Origin: Lentimicrobiaceae bacterium
GTDB taxonomy: Bacteria > Bacteroidota > Bacteroidia > Bacteroidales > JAGONC01
NCBI GenBank assembly: GCA_017993235.1
Contig: JAGONC010000011.1
Location: 1 to 64,000 of the forward strand
Direction: 5' to 3'
DNA: 64,000 nucleotides
Shown here: one piece after another, positions 7,004-16,389 of the stretch
Layout: each line of letters opens with the position of its first letter
Position numbering within the stretch: position 1 is the stretch's first letter
The notes under the pieces: model-generated
Told to the model about the DNA's origin: nothing
What the model saw: only the letters and a program-made list of their open reading frames with translations
The model's database searches: none
Program-made: the position numbers and the translations under genes

Positions 7004-9620
7004 AATGATACTTCCTTCCCTCTCGGTACTGACCTTTGCTTTCTTTATACTCATTGTTTCCGCAACCGCACAGGTGAGCTCCCATGGGAAGGAATCCAGC
7101 CAGGAATTAGAATCGTATATCCTCCAGGTACGGCAAATGGTTCATTTTATTGAATCCACGTTCAATACCCTGGGAGATCCTGCGGTTACCATCCGGGAAA
7201 AAGATATCATCATCAATGAAAGCTATCTTAAATTCTTCCGGGATGAAAAAGTACAGATCGAAGATGACCTGGATGAAAACCGGAAGGTGGTTACCAATAA
7301 AAATGTACAGGCATACCTCAAGGACATCAACTTTTTTTTCAGGCAGGTCGTATTTACCCTGACAATCGAAGAGATCTCACAGGAAGTAAATGAGGATGGC
7401 CAGATCTATTTTAAAGTCTCCCTCAACCGGAATTTGCGCGGTCAAACCATTGATGACAGCCTTGTTAACAATACTCAGGTCCGTTATATCGAGATCAACC
7501 TTGACCCGGACCGGAAAGACCTCAAGATTGTAAGCATCTATACCACCGGGCTGAGCGAGAACGAAGACATGGCCAACTGGTGGCAGCAGCTTCCCATGGA
7601 ATGGAAAGAGTTCTTCGCCAGTCAGGTGCAGCAGCCTCTTTCAACTCCTTTGCAGCACATCCTGTCTTTCGGCGATTCCACCGTCGTCCTGCAGCCGGAT
7701 CCATCAGATCCACTGCGGGATACCCTGTCGATGAACACCACATCGCTGTATGAAAGCATCCGGCAGATCTGGTCGCTGGAAAAGATCAATATCAGCAGCA
7801 ATGGATCCATCCGTAACCTGGAACCGCTGAAAAAACTGACTAGACTGAAATCCCTATCGATGGCACATACCGGTATTGACGATCTCACTCCGCTGCGCAG
7901 CCTGTCGAAACTGGAACAGCTGGATTGCTCACACACATCGGTAAACTCCCTGGAATCCCTGCGTTACTCACTGAACATGAGTGAACTGACCATCGAAGAT
8001 ACGCACATTGAAGCCATAGGAACCATCGAAAACTTTAAAAAATTAAGGGTATTCAACATGAGCGGCACACCGGTGCCCAGCCTTGAATCCCTGTCGGGAC
8101 TCAAGGAGCTGACCGAGCTTCGGTTCAGCAATACGATGATTGATCAACTCGATCCGCTCATCAATCTATCCCATTTGACTGTCCTGGATCTATCGGGCAC
8201 ACGGGTGACATCCCTTCAACCTGTCGGAGGTATGACGAAACTCACCTATCTCAATTTCGGAAACACACTGATCCAGGATCTCGAGCCAGTCAGGAACCTG
8301 ACTGCTCTGCAGTTCCTCTATCTGGACTATACCCCTGTCGACAACCTGGATCCATTGCTGTCATTACCTGATCTGAAGCGTGTCTACTGCGATCATAGCC
8401 GGGTGACCGGTGAAAAAGCCAACCTTTTCATGATCAGCAAACCGGAGACACTGGTTATTTATGAAACCGGTGAACTTACCCGCTGGTGGAATTCGCTGGA
8501 GGCAAAATGGAAAGACATTTTTACCGAACAGATCGGTATAGAGTCGGAGCCAACAACAGAGGATCTGCATCAGATCACGCTGATCCATAAGTTAAACCTG
8601 CAGGGTGACAGTCTGATCACCGGGCTGGACCCCCTTACTGTGCTCATTAATCTCGACGATCTGGACATTTCCGCCACACCGGTCCGCGATCTTAGCCCAT
8701 TACAGAAAAGCATCCACCTCAGAACACTTCGTCTGGCAGGGACACAGGTGGAGAGCCTTGAGCCGCTGCGAAGTCTACATATGATCGAACGACTTGATCT
8801 TTCAGGTACGCGGGTAACTGACCTTGATCCCCTGACCCCGTCCGAGAATCTTTCAGCCCTGAACATTGAAGACACGGAAATCGCTTCCCTTCAATCCCTT
8901 TCCGGTATCCGGAACCTGAAACTGATCTGGGCGGATCAAACCCAGCTGACCCAGCAGGAAGTATTTACATTTATCGATCAAAATCCCGCATGCCAGGTGA
9001 TCTATATGACACCCCTGTTGCAGCAGTGGTGGAATAGTCTGCCTGAGGAGTGGAAGACCATTTTCCTTGATGCGCTGGATCTGACCGATCCTCCGGGAAA
9101 GGAGGACCTCCACAGGATGATGAACCTGGAAGATCTGAGCATTGAGAACAATATGGATATCCAGGACCTTGAGCCCCTGCGGATGTTAAAACGGTTAAAA
9201 AGTCTGGTCATCCGTGAGTCCCGGATCACGGACCTCATGCCCATCAAGGATGCCAGCCGGCTGGAAAAACTAACCTGCAGCAAAAGTCCTCTGGCCGGAC
9301 TTTCTTACATTGCCTCGCTAACATCCCTCAGATACCTTGATATTTCCGACACCCAGGTTTCGGACTACACCCTGGCAGCCCTGCTGACACAACTGGAGTA
9401 CCTGAATATTTCGGGAACTCCGGCCAAAAACCTGAAATGGGTCTCCAATCTTGAAAAGCTAGCCCAGTTTGATTTTTACAACACATCGGTCGGAAGCCTG
9501 AATGAATTGACCGGGCTCGACAGCCTGAAGGTAATCCGTTGCTATAATACGAAGCTGAACGATAAGAAAATTGAAAAATTCCGCAGCCTGCGACCGGATG
9601 TTGAAGTTGTCTTTTATTAA
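6996..9620 (+). CDS. Exported leucine-rich-repeat protein with three WW-LP-WK modules
   Basis: 874 residues with a signal peptide (FAFFILIVSATAQ). Residues about 25-190 carry the same NTF2-like domain type as the upstream genes. Then come three modules, each opening with a Trp-rich helix (WWQQLPMEWKEFF near 192, WWNSLEAKWKDIF near 490, WWNSLPEEWKTIF near 675) followed by a run of bacterial LRRs of about 22 residues. The LRR consensus is LxxLDLSGTRVTxLxPLxxL, close to the internalin/SDS22 type. The Trp helix probably caps each solenoid. Such proteins normally bind proteins or surface ligands; no enzymatic motif is present. It is the last gene of the cassette, 11 bases before pyk. Confidence 0.85.
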   Translation: MSKMILPSLSVLTFAFFILIVSATAQVSSHGKESSQELESYILQVRQMVHFIESTFNTLGDPAVTIREKDIIINESYLKFFRDEKVQIEDDLDENRKVVTNKNVQAYLKDINFFFRQVVFTLTIEEISQEVNEDGQIYFKVSLNRNLRGQTIDDSLVNNTQVRYIEINLDPDRKDLKIVSIYTTGLSENEDMANWWQQLPMEWKEFFASQVQQPLSTPLQHILSFGDSTVVLQPDPSDPLRDTLSMNTTSLYESIRQIWSLEKINISSNGSIRNLEPLKKLTRLKSLSMAHTGIDDLTPLRSLSKLEQLDCSHTSVNSLESLRYSLNMSELTIEDTHIEAIGTIENFKKLRVFNMSGTPVPSLESLSGLKELTELRFSNTMIDQLDPLINLSHLTVLDLSGTRVTSLQPVGGMTKLTYLNFGNTLIQDLEPVRNLTALQFLYLDYTPVDNLDPLLSLPDLKRVYCDHSRVTGEKANLFMISKPETLVIYETGELTRWWNSLEAKWKDIFTEQIGIESEPTTEDLHQITLIHKLNLQGDSLITGLDPLTVLINLDDLDISATPVRDLSPLQKSIHLRTLRLAGTQVESLEPLRSLHMIERLDLSGTRVTDLDPLTPSENLSALNIEDTEIASLQSLSGIRNLKLIWADQTQLTQQEVFTFIDQNPACQVIYMTPLLQQWWNSLPEEWKTIFLDALDLTDPPGKEDLHRMMNLEDLSIENNMDIQDLEPLRMLKRLKSLVIRESRITDLMPIKDASRLEKLTCSKSPLAGLSYIASLTSLRYLDISDTQVSDYTLAALLTQLEYLNISGTPAKNLKWVSNLEKLAQFDFYNTSVGSLNELTGLDSLKVIRCYNTKLNDKKIEKFRSLRPDVEVVFY

Positions 9621-9631
9621 ACCGATCGCCT

Positions 9632-11179
9632 ATGAGACAGAGATTCCTGCTGACCAAAGTAATTGCCACCCTGGGACCGGCCAGTGAGTCGCCTCAGATG
9701 ATCCGGAAGCTGATTGCAGAAGGTGTGGATGCATTTCGGCTGAACTTTTCCCACGGATCCCTGGAGATGCATGGTAAGCTGGTGGAAAGAGTGAGGCAGA
9801 TCAGCGCGGAGCTGGATATACCTGTGGCCATTATCGGTGACCTTTCGGGGCCGAAAATCCGCATCGGGGAAGTACCGGATGGCGGAATCCTATTGAACCC
9901 GGCCCGGCCGGTGGAGTTTGTCAGTTCGACGGAGCTGACTCTTTGCCGTGAAGAATCCGATCGCATTCTTTTGACGACGAATTACCCTGAGTTCATCAGC
10001 GAAGTGCAACCGGGGCACCGCATCCTGTTGGATGATGGAGCGATCGCACTGGAATGCAAACAGAAAACGCAAGGAGCGCTTAACACCCAAAGACTGATCT
10101 GCAGGGTGCTGAACAGTGGATTGATCACCTCCCGCAAGGGCGTCAATCTTCCGGATACCGACCTGTCGGTTCAGGCCCTTACGGAAAAAGACCACCTTTT
10201 CATTGAATTTGCCGTTGAGCACCACATTGATTTCCTTGCGCTGAGCTTCGTCAGAACCGCAAAAGACATCCAGATACTGAAGAAGCGGCTGAGCGAGCTG
10301 AATGCCAGGCCTGAAAGACCGGCTTTGGGAGCGGTGCAGCATACCTCTGCCCCAAAGAAACTCCAGCCCGGACAACAGTTCATTCCCGTGATCAGTAAAA
10401 TTGAGAAGCCACAGGCACTGGCCAACCTGGAAGAGATCCTTCGCGAGACGGATATGGTAATGGTTGCCCGGGGTGACCTGGGGGTGGAGGTAGAACTGGC
10501 GGAAGTGGCTGTACATCAGAAAAGGATCATCCACCTGTGCCATGAGTACGGAATTCCGGTGATCGTGGCCACCCAGATGCTGCAAAGCATGATCGGGTCG
10601 CCATCGCCCACCCGTGCAGAAGTGTCCGATGTGGCCAATGCGATCTTCGATGGATCCGATGCTGTCATGCTTTCCGGTGAGACGGCCGTCGGAAAATATC
10701 CATTGGAAGCCGTCAGGATGATGAATCGCATCACTGAAAAGACAAACCATTACCTGCGTTTGCACGGAACACCGCTTGTCCTCCCTCACCATTTCCGTCA
10801 GGGAACGCACGAGAGTGCTGCCATCGCCCATGGGGTAAAAACCATTGTGGAGGATATCGACATAAAAATGATCATCACCTGGACCCATGTTGCGGAAAGC
10901 GTCATCTATCTCTCACAGTACCACATCCCCCTTCCCATCCTGGGTTTCAGCAACCGCCGGGAGGACCTGAGAAAAATGGCACTGTTGTATGGACTGATGC
11001 CCATGTTCATGGAATTACCCAAAAGCGGAAGCCAGTTCATCCGGCAGGTGGATCAGATGCTCATCGGGAAAAAATGGGCAAGGGCAGGAGATGCGGTCGT
11101 GTTTGTACTGGGAGAACCCATTGGACGGGCTGGCATATCCAATCGTCTGGTGGTCCACATCCTGGGGGATGGTGAGTGA
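9632..11179 (+). CDS. pyk: Pyruvate kinase
   Basis: Final glycolytic step, phosphoenolpyruvate plus ADP to pyruvate plus ATP, in the cytoplasm. The N-terminus reads KVIATLGPAS with FRLNFSHGS (substrate binding). The catalytic and metal site includes ISKIEKPQAL, MVARGDLGVEV and the signature VATQMLQSM. The motif DGSDAVMLSGETAVGKYP is intact. About 515 residues, slightly longer than the usual 470-480; an extra segment (ARPERPALGAVQHTSAPKKL) lies just before ISKIEKP at the barrel. It follows the LRR gene by 11 bases, so read-through from the cassette is possible. Confidence 0.95.
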   Translation: MRQRFLLTKVIATLGPASESPQMIRKLIAEGVDAFRLNFSHGSLEMHGKLVERVRQISAELDIPVAIIGDLSGPKIRIGEVPDGGILLNPARPVEFVSSTELTLCREESDRILLTTNYPEFISEVQPGHRILLDDGAIALECKQKTQGALNTQRLICRVLNSGLITSRKGVNLPDTDLSVQALTEKDHLFIEFAVEHHIDFLALSFVRTAKDIQILKKRLSELNARPERPALGAVQHTSAPKKLQPGQQFIPVISKIEKPQALANLEEILRETDMVMVARGDLGVEVELAEVAVHQKRIIHLCHEYGIPVIVATQMLQSMIGSPSPTRAEVSDVANAIFDGSDAVMLSGETAVGKYPLEAVRMMNRITEKTNHYLRLHGTPLVLPHHFRQGTHESAAIAHGVKTIVEDIDIKMIITWTHVAESVIYLSQYHIPLPILGFSNRREDLRKMALLYGLMPMFMELPKSGSQFIRQVDQMLIGKKWARAGDAVVFVLGEPIGRAGISNRLVVHILGDGE

Positions 11180-11210
11180 ACATCTGCGCCACTCCCTGAG
11201 AGCCTTCTCC

Positions 11211-11756
11211 TCAGCTCAGGTTAAACCGTTCGGGATGCTTCCCCTGCCTGCCCCGGTAAAACGCTTCGACCTGATGAAAATCCCGGTCATAATCTCCTGA
11301 CGGGATGAGTACCTGTCCCAGGCCGCATCTTTTTTCCCTGTAATCCAGGAAACCCAGTATGACAGGCACATTGGCCCTCATGGCAATATAGTAATAGCCT
11401 TTTTTCCAGTTCGTTACCAGTTTTCGCGTGCCTTCCGGCGTAATGGCAATATAGAGTGATTCATGCTGATCAAAGACCAGGGCCACCTGCTCAACCATGT
11501 TGGTGCTCTTCGTCCGGTCGACCGGTATACCCCCCATCGCCTTCAATATCGGCCCCAGCCCGTGATGGAACATTTCCTGCTTGATCAGGAACTTCACCGG
11601 CACATCAAGGACCGTGAAGGCTAACCGACCAACAATAAAATCCCACATGCTGGTATGAGGTGCGACGAGCACGACACATTTCCTGATTCCCGCAGGCAGT
11701 CCGCCCACCACTTTCCAGCCGAATAGCAACAGGATCAGTTTTGCAAGGAGTTTCAT
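11211..11756 (-). CDS. 1-acyl-sn-glycerol-3-phosphate acyltransferase-like (PlsC family)
   Basis: Membrane-associated acyltransferase of phospholipid synthesis or modification. The HX4D catalytic motif is APHTSMWDF, and the acyl-acceptor motif is TPEGTR (with GGIPVDRTKSTN before it). At 181 residues it is a short PlsC-like protein, as seen in Bacteroidota where annotation often reads acyltransferase or glycerol acyltransferase. One hydrophobic N-terminal segment is visible. Its substrate could be a lysophospholipid or another acyl acceptor. The stop lies 31 bases from the end of pyk, convergent. Confidence 0.85.
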   Translation of the reverse strand: MKLLAKLILLLFGWKVVGGLPAGIRKCVVLVAPHTSMWDFIVGRLAFTVLDVPVKFLIKQEMFHHGLGPILKAMGGIPVDRTKSTNMVEQVALVFDQHESLYIAITPEGTRKLVTNWKKGYYYIAMRANVPVILGFLDYREKRCGLGQVLIPSGDYDRDFHQVEAFYRGRQGKHPERFNLS

Positions 11757-11792
11757 CGGGGTTTGGGTTTATACTGTTGAAATGTCAAATTG

Positions 11793-12734
11793 TCAACCTT
11801 TGCGTTTCCCGTATGGAGATATTTGTGAGGCAAATGTCCATGAAATATAGCTGTTTTTTTCACAACAGACGTGGGTTGCAAAATCTATGGCGGTATGGAT
11901 CAGTGTATCCCACACAGGCTCATTCAGCATCCCTAACTCCTCACGGGAAATCCTGTTTTGGACCAGTCCGAAGATCAGGCCTGCATTGAATCCGTCCCCT
12001 GCTCCAATCGTACTGACGGTTTGAATCACCGGAACGGGATAGGATTTCGTTAACCTTTCCGTAAAAAGCATCACCTCCTTTTCTCCACGGGTCAGGATCA
12101 ACATGTCCCCACCGGATGATTGGATGGTGCCGAAGATGTGTTCCGGCTCTACAGTGCTGAAAATATTTCCGAAATCCTCATCTGAACCCCTTACAATATC
12201 CGCCTGATGAATATTTTCATGGATGTACGGCATGACCGTATCGAGTTCCTTCAAATGAGGCTTTCTGAAATTGGGATCATAGATCCGAATACATTCCTGA
12301 TGCGAAGCTCTTTCAAGCCACCTGCTTATTCTGTCCCTGTTGGCCGGCTTCAGTGAATAATAGGATCCGTACAGAAAAATATCGCCCGGTAAAAAAACAG
12401 GCTCCTTCGCGTTCTGAGGATCCGAAAGATGTGTACCGTGATAGAAAGTATAGTCGGCATTGTTGGTGTCGTCCAGAAAGGCAAATGCCACCCGTACCTG
12501 ACCATGTAAACGGGATATCCATTCGGTTGACACACCATTATCCTGAAGAAATGACCGGATGAACATCCCGACAGGGTCGTCACTGCATTCGGACAGCATG
12601 AAAACCGGTAAGCCTGCCCTGCCAAGGGAAACAGCCGTATTAAGCTTTGACCCTCCCGGGCTGATTAAGAATGGTTCCCTTCCCTTGAAAACGATATCCA
12701 GGATGCATTCCCCGGTGGTAAAGATCTTTTGCAT
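11793..12734 (-). CDS. PfkB-family carbohydrate kinase, probable fructokinase
   Basis: Phosphorylates a sugar (fructokinase/ribokinase family). The N-terminal motif GGSKLNTAVSLGRAGLPV and the C-terminal signature STIGAGDGFNAGLIFGL carry the anion-hole glycines and catalytic Asp of the family. I chose ATG at 12734 (MQKIFTTGECILDIVF), because the longer frame to 12809 runs into dnaX coding sequence and lacks family similarity. That gives 313 residues, the usual length. It lies downstream of dnaX on the same strand with a 31-base gap. The sugar specificity is not determined. Confidence 0.88.
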   Translation of the reverse strand: MQKIFTTGECILDIVFKGREPFLISPGGSKLNTAVSLGRAGLPVFMLSECSDDPVGMFIRSFLQDNGVSTEWISRLHGQVRVAFAFLDDTNNADYTFYHGTHLSDPQNAKEPVFLPGDIFLYGSYYSLKPANRDRISRWLERASHQECIRIYDPNFRKPHLKELDTVMPYIHENIHQADIVRGSDEDFGNIFSTVEPEHIFGTIQSSGGDMLILTRGEKEVMLFTERLTKSYPVPVIQTVSTIGAGDGFNAGLIFGLVQNRISREELGMLNEPVWDTLIHTAIDFATHVCCEKNSYISWTFASQISPYGKRKG

Positions 12735-12765
12735 GATGCCGGATAATTTACCGTCTGACAGATCA

Positions 12766-14475
12766 TTAATAATCGATTTCCAGGCCCAGCTGATCCTTGA
12801 AATGGGCAAGATCCGGGTTCTTCTCCGTCATCTTTTTATATTTTTCAAGAGGTGTGTAGGGCCGCTGATCCTGTGAATTGGCATGTATCCTTGCCGATAT
12901 CCGGATCTGGTCATTTTTCAGCCGTGTACGGAGAAAACCCAGCAATTCCTGCTTCTTATCATTCAGCTCAACTTCCTGGACTTTGTTATCGATGGTAAGT
13001 TCGATGGTAAAATCATCCTGAAGCAAGGGTTTACGTTTGGTCAGGGTACTATGGAAGTTAGGAGATGCTTCCGCGATGGTTGAGGCATAGACAGCCCAGG
13101 CTTCTTCCAGCTGCACCTGATCGAAGGGTTCTTCTGACCTGGGTGTGTGATACTCCGAATTCAATCCGGAGGAAGGGTCATTTTCTTTAGGCGGTGATGT
13201 TTTTTCCTTGATGGAGACGCCGCAGCCGGGTTGCATCGTCCTTTCCCGGACCGGCGTCTGCCGGAGAGTGGGGATGTCCTGTGCGACAGGCTCTTTAGGC
13301 TTCGCCGGAGGGGAAACCGCCTCCGGTTTATGTTCTGCAGGTTTTACGGTATCTCCTGCAGGTTTTGCGAACCGGTTGTAGCCTTCCGATAAAGAGCACA
13401 TCTGCATCAAGGTAATCTCAATGTGCAGCCGTTTATGGTTACTGGTCTTATAGTTCAGATCGCACCGGTTATTCATATCCAGCGCTTTAAGCAGGAGATC
13501 CACCGAACATTTCCGGCTCTGGTTCAGATACCGTTCACGAAGCCCCTCCCCTGTCTCCAGCAATTTGACCGTTGAAGGATCCTTGGATACCAGCAGATTT
13601 CTCAAATGCTCACCCATGCCGATCAGGAAATGCTGTCCGTCGAAGCCGTTATCCAGTATTTCATTCAGGATCAGGAGCGAAGAAGGAATGTCGGCATTCA
13701 GGATGCAATCCACCATTTTAAAGTAATAGTCATAATCGAGTACATTCAGGTTGTTGATCACGGTTTCATAGGTCAGCCGGCTTCCCGAAAAGCTCACGAT
13801 CTGATCGAACATGGAAAGGGCATCGCGCATGGCACCATCGGCCTTCTGCGCAATGATGCGCAAGGCGTCCGGATCAAATGTAACCTGTTCGTTCTGAGCC
13901 ACTTTTATCAACTGCTGTGTAATATCCTCCACCGAGATGCGTTTAAAGTCATAGATCTGGCACCTGGAAAGAATGGTGGGGATGATCTTGTGCTTCTCCG
14001 TCGTGGCAAGGATGAACTTGGCATAGGCGGGAGGCTCTTCCAGTGTTTTGAGAAAAGCATTGAATGCCTGCTGGGATAGCATGTGCACCTCGTCAATGAT
14101 GTAGACCTTGTATCTGCCCACCTGAGGGGGAATACGAACCTGATCGACAAGGTTGCGGATGTCATCCACCGAATTATTCGAGGCAGCATCTAGTTCGTGA
14201 ATGTTAAATGAAGCAGAGGTGTTGAACGACAGGCAGGATTCACAGGTATCACAGGGCACAATATCGCTGGAAAGATGGTAACAGTTGATGGTCTTGGCCA
14301 GGATCCTGGCGCAGGTAGTCTTTCCAATACCGCGGGGTCCGCAGAACAGAAAAGCCTGGGCAAGCTGGTTGTTGCGAATGGCATTTTTAAGGGTTGTGGT
14401 GATGGCCTGCTGCCCGACAACAGTATCAAATGTCTGGGGCCTGTACTTACGGGCTGAGACAATAAAATTCTCCAT
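12766..14475 (-). CDS. dnaX: DNA polymerase III subunit gamma/tau
   Basis: Clamp-loader ATPase of the replisome. Walker A is CGPRGIGKTTCAR, the zinc-binding cysteines are in CDTCESC, the DExx box is IIDEVHMLS, and the sensor segment is AFLKTLEEPP. A proline/lysine-rich linker (about 370-450) and a C-terminal tau-like domain follow. The start is set at 14475 (MENFIVSARKYRP), the standard Bacteroidota N-terminus; a -7 box at 14505-14512 rules out the longer reading from 14517. I see no clear slippery A-run that would produce a separate gamma form, but did not test this exhaustively. Confidence 0.94.
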   Translation of the reverse strand: MENFIVSARKYRPQTFDTVVGQQAITTTLKNAIRNNQLAQAFLFCGPRGIGKTTCARILAKTINCYHLSSDIVPCDTCESCLSFNTSASFNIHELDAASNNSVDDIRNLVDQVRIPPQVGRYKVYIIDEVHMLSQQAFNAFLKTLEEPPAYAKFILATTEKHKIIPTILSRCQIYDFKRISVEDITQQLIKVAQNEQVTFDPDALRIIAQKADGAMRDALSMFDQIVSFSGSRLTYETVINNLNVLDYDYYFKMVDCILNADIPSSLLILNEILDNGFDGQHFLIGMGEHLRNLLVSKDPSTVKLLETGEGLRERYLNQSRKCSVDLLLKALDMNNRCDLNYKTSNHKRLHIEITLMQMCSLSEGYNRFAKPAGDTVKPAEHKPEAVSPPAKPKEPVAQDIPTLRQTPVRERTMQPGCGVSIKEKTSPPKENDPSSGLNSEYHTPRSEEPFDQVQLEEAWAVYASTIAEASPNFHSTLTKRKPLLQDDFTIELTIDNKVQEVELNDKKQELLGFLRTRLKNDQIRISARIHANSQDQRPYTPLEKYKKMTEKNPDLAHFKDQLGLEIDY

Positions 14476-14504
14476 CAGGATTTTTTTAGGGATCGAATTC
14501 ATTT

Positions 14505-14512
14505 CAAAAGTA
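14505..14512 (-). promoter_or_regulatory. -7 box for dnaX
   Basis: On the minus strand this reads TACTTTTG, a match to TAnnTTTG. It lies 30 bases upstream of the chosen dnaX start and so supports ATG at 14475. No TTG box at the expected distance was found. Confidence 0.5.
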
Positions 14513-14576
14513 CGCATTTTTACTTACCTTGCCCCGTTTATTTTTCAACAGAAGAACCCGATAACAACATATCCGG

Positions 14577-15887
14577 ATGATTCTCATCTACACGGAAAAA
14601 CAAACCAGCCGCGTCAGGTACATCTTCCACATTTTCTTTGGAGACCTGCTGGGCATTGACTATAGGCTGACTTCCGATGCGCAGCATTTTCTCACCTTTG
14701 CAGGTCCGAAATTATCCTATGGGTCCCGGCCGCTGGGAACGGAATTGTTCATCAGATCGGCGCCGCTGCTCTTTGAGGAAGGCAATAAACGGCCGGTACC
14801 GGAATGCATGCAGGTCGGAGATTCAAAAGTGCTTTTTCCATGCCGGGATGAAAACTCGGCCCTTCCTTTCGACCTGTTTGCCGCAGGCTTTTACCTGGTT
14901 ACCCGGTTTGAGGAATATGAGACCCTTCACAAAGATCGGCACGGCCGGTTTATACCCTATGAGAGCATAGCCTATAAGGAAGGTTTCCTGGATAAGCCGG
15001 TTGTGAACCGGTGGGGGATGCAATTGAAGGAAATGCTCCTGCAATATTTCCCCGATATGGAATTGGGCCAACGATCATTCAGTTTCCTGCCCACCATTGA
15101 CATTGACTCAGCTTATGCCTATCGTCATAAAGGTTTCTGGCGCACGACGGGGGGTTATGTGCGATCATTCGTACAGGGTGACCTCCGGCAGGTAAAAGAG
15201 CGTTATCAGGTCATCAGAGGGGCACAAAGGGATCCTTTCGACACATTCGATTACCTGATGGCACTTCACAAAAAATTTGAACTTTCCCCATACTTTTTCA
15301 TCCTCGTGGGAGATTATGGCAAGAATGACAAAAACCTTTCTCCCGGCAATCCGCATTTCAGGGATCTGATCGCCAGGCTAGCCGAAACCAATGCGGTCGG
15401 TATCCATCCTTCCTATGCCTCCCATGATCATCCTGACAGGCTACAAAAGGAGATATCCCGGTTAACCGCCATCATCCACCACAACGTGACCCACAGCCGC
15501 GGGCATTTTCTCCGGCTTACCCTGCCCGGCACCTACAGGAACCTGATCGCTTCGGGTATAGAAAGCGATTTCACAATGGGGTATGCACAGGAACCGGGTT
15601 TCAGGGCTGGCATCTGCACTCCCTACCTGTTTTACGATCTCCATGAAGAAAGGCCAACCCCGCTGCGTATCTATCCATTCGCCGTGATGGACGGCACACT
15701 CAGGGATTATAAGAACCTCTCCCCTGCCACGGCAACCGAAACCGTTCATGCGCTTCTGGAGGAAGTCAAAGCCGTTAAAGGAACCTTTATCACCATCTGG
15801 CACAATGAATCCCTGAGTGATCAGGGACGATGGAAGGGCTGGCGAACCGTTTATGAAAACATGATCCGGGACGCCCTGAGCCCATGA
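14577..15887 (+). CDS. Polysaccharide-deacetylase-like protein
   Basis: Resembles the Bacteroidota polysaccharide deacetylase-like proteins with an extra N-terminal domain. Residues about 1-150 form that domain (LPFDLFAAGFYLVTRFEEY). The NodB-like part begins with SFLPTIDIDSAYAY, where the paired Asp residues correspond to the metal-site motif. It continues through VGIHPSYASHD, supplying His ligands, to ITIWHNESLS near the C-terminus. No signal peptide, so it may act on a cytoplasmic or lipid-linked substrate. Divergent from dnaX with 101 bases between starts. The substrate is unknown. Confidence 0.75.
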   Translation: MILIYTEKQTSRVRYIFHIFFGDLLGIDYRLTSDAQHFLTFAGPKLSYGSRPLGTELFIRSAPLLFEEGNKRPVPECMQVGDSKVLFPCRDENSALPFDLFAAGFYLVTRFEEYETLHKDRHGRFIPYESIAYKEGFLDKPVVNRWGMQLKEMLLQYFPDMELGQRSFSFLPTIDIDSAYAYRHKGFWRTTGGYVRSFVQGDLRQVKERYQVIRGAQRDPFDTFDYLMALHKKFELSPYFFILVGDYGKNDKNLSPGNPHFRDLIARLAETNAVGIHPSYASHDHPDRLQKEISRLTAIIHHNVTHSRGHFLRLTLPGTYRNLIASGIESDFTMGYAQEPGFRAGICTPYLFYDLHEERPTPLRIYPFAVMDGTLRDYKNLSPATATETVHALLEEVKAVKGTFITIWHNESLSDQGRWKGWRTVYENMIRDALSP

Positions 15888-15898
15888 GGCAAAGGCAA

Positions 15899-16273
15899 TT
15901 AATTCCATTGGCAGGATGGCATCGAACGCTCCATTTTCTGAAGAAGCTTCCTGATCATCATCATCAGTTCCTCACATTCCACCAGCATCACCACACTGAC
16001 TTCCTCATCCACAAGATGGCTGTCGCGGATCAGCCGGATGTGATAATGCGTCTCCCGGGCATACTCATAGGCAATGGTCAGCTGCATATACTGCTCCTCG
16101 CTGGATGTGGCATCCTGCCCCACCTCCAGGCAGGAGCCGATCGAGGTACCCTTGACCAGAATATGTTCTGACATCACGTATTCCCGGTGCTTGAAATGAA
16201 GGATCTTGTAAAGTTCAATGATCAGCAAGCTGAAAAGATAGCTTTTCTTGACCAGCAACTGCGTTCCTTTCAT
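15899..16273 (-). CDS. Four-helix-bundle protein (S23/IVS type)
   Basis: Resembles the small four-helix-bundle proteins first found as 23S rRNA intervening-sequence ORFs and now common as stand-alone genes in Bacteroidota. Starting at ATG 16273 it has 124 residues and the usual first helix (KKSYLFSLLIIELYKILHF), and the ARETHYHIRLIRDSHLV segment near the third helix is typical. The longer frame from 16324 adds a non-family N-terminus. Function is unknown; the family oligomerises and may bind nucleic acid. It is not in an rRNA gene here. Confidence 0.8.
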   Translation of the reverse strand: MKGTQLLVKKSYLFSLLIIELYKILHFKHREYVMSEHILVKGTSIGSCLEVGQDATSSEEQYMQLTIAYEYARETHYHIRLIRDSHLVDEEVSVVMLVECEELMMMIRKLLQKMERSMPSCQWN

Positions 16274-16389
16274 GGTTTTTATTGTTAATACGATTACCTG
16301 GGTAAATGTTACCCTGGCGATCATACTTTTTTCATTCAGAGGCCTAATAATTCTTTACCTTAGCGTTTTCAACCGGATTTTCCCATCAA

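Noticed and set aside
13340-13372. Short repeats in the dnaX linker (CTGCAGGTTTTRC)
   Set aside because: Two imperfect copies in the low-complexity Pro/Lys linker; no sign of heptamer period or of a frameshift site.
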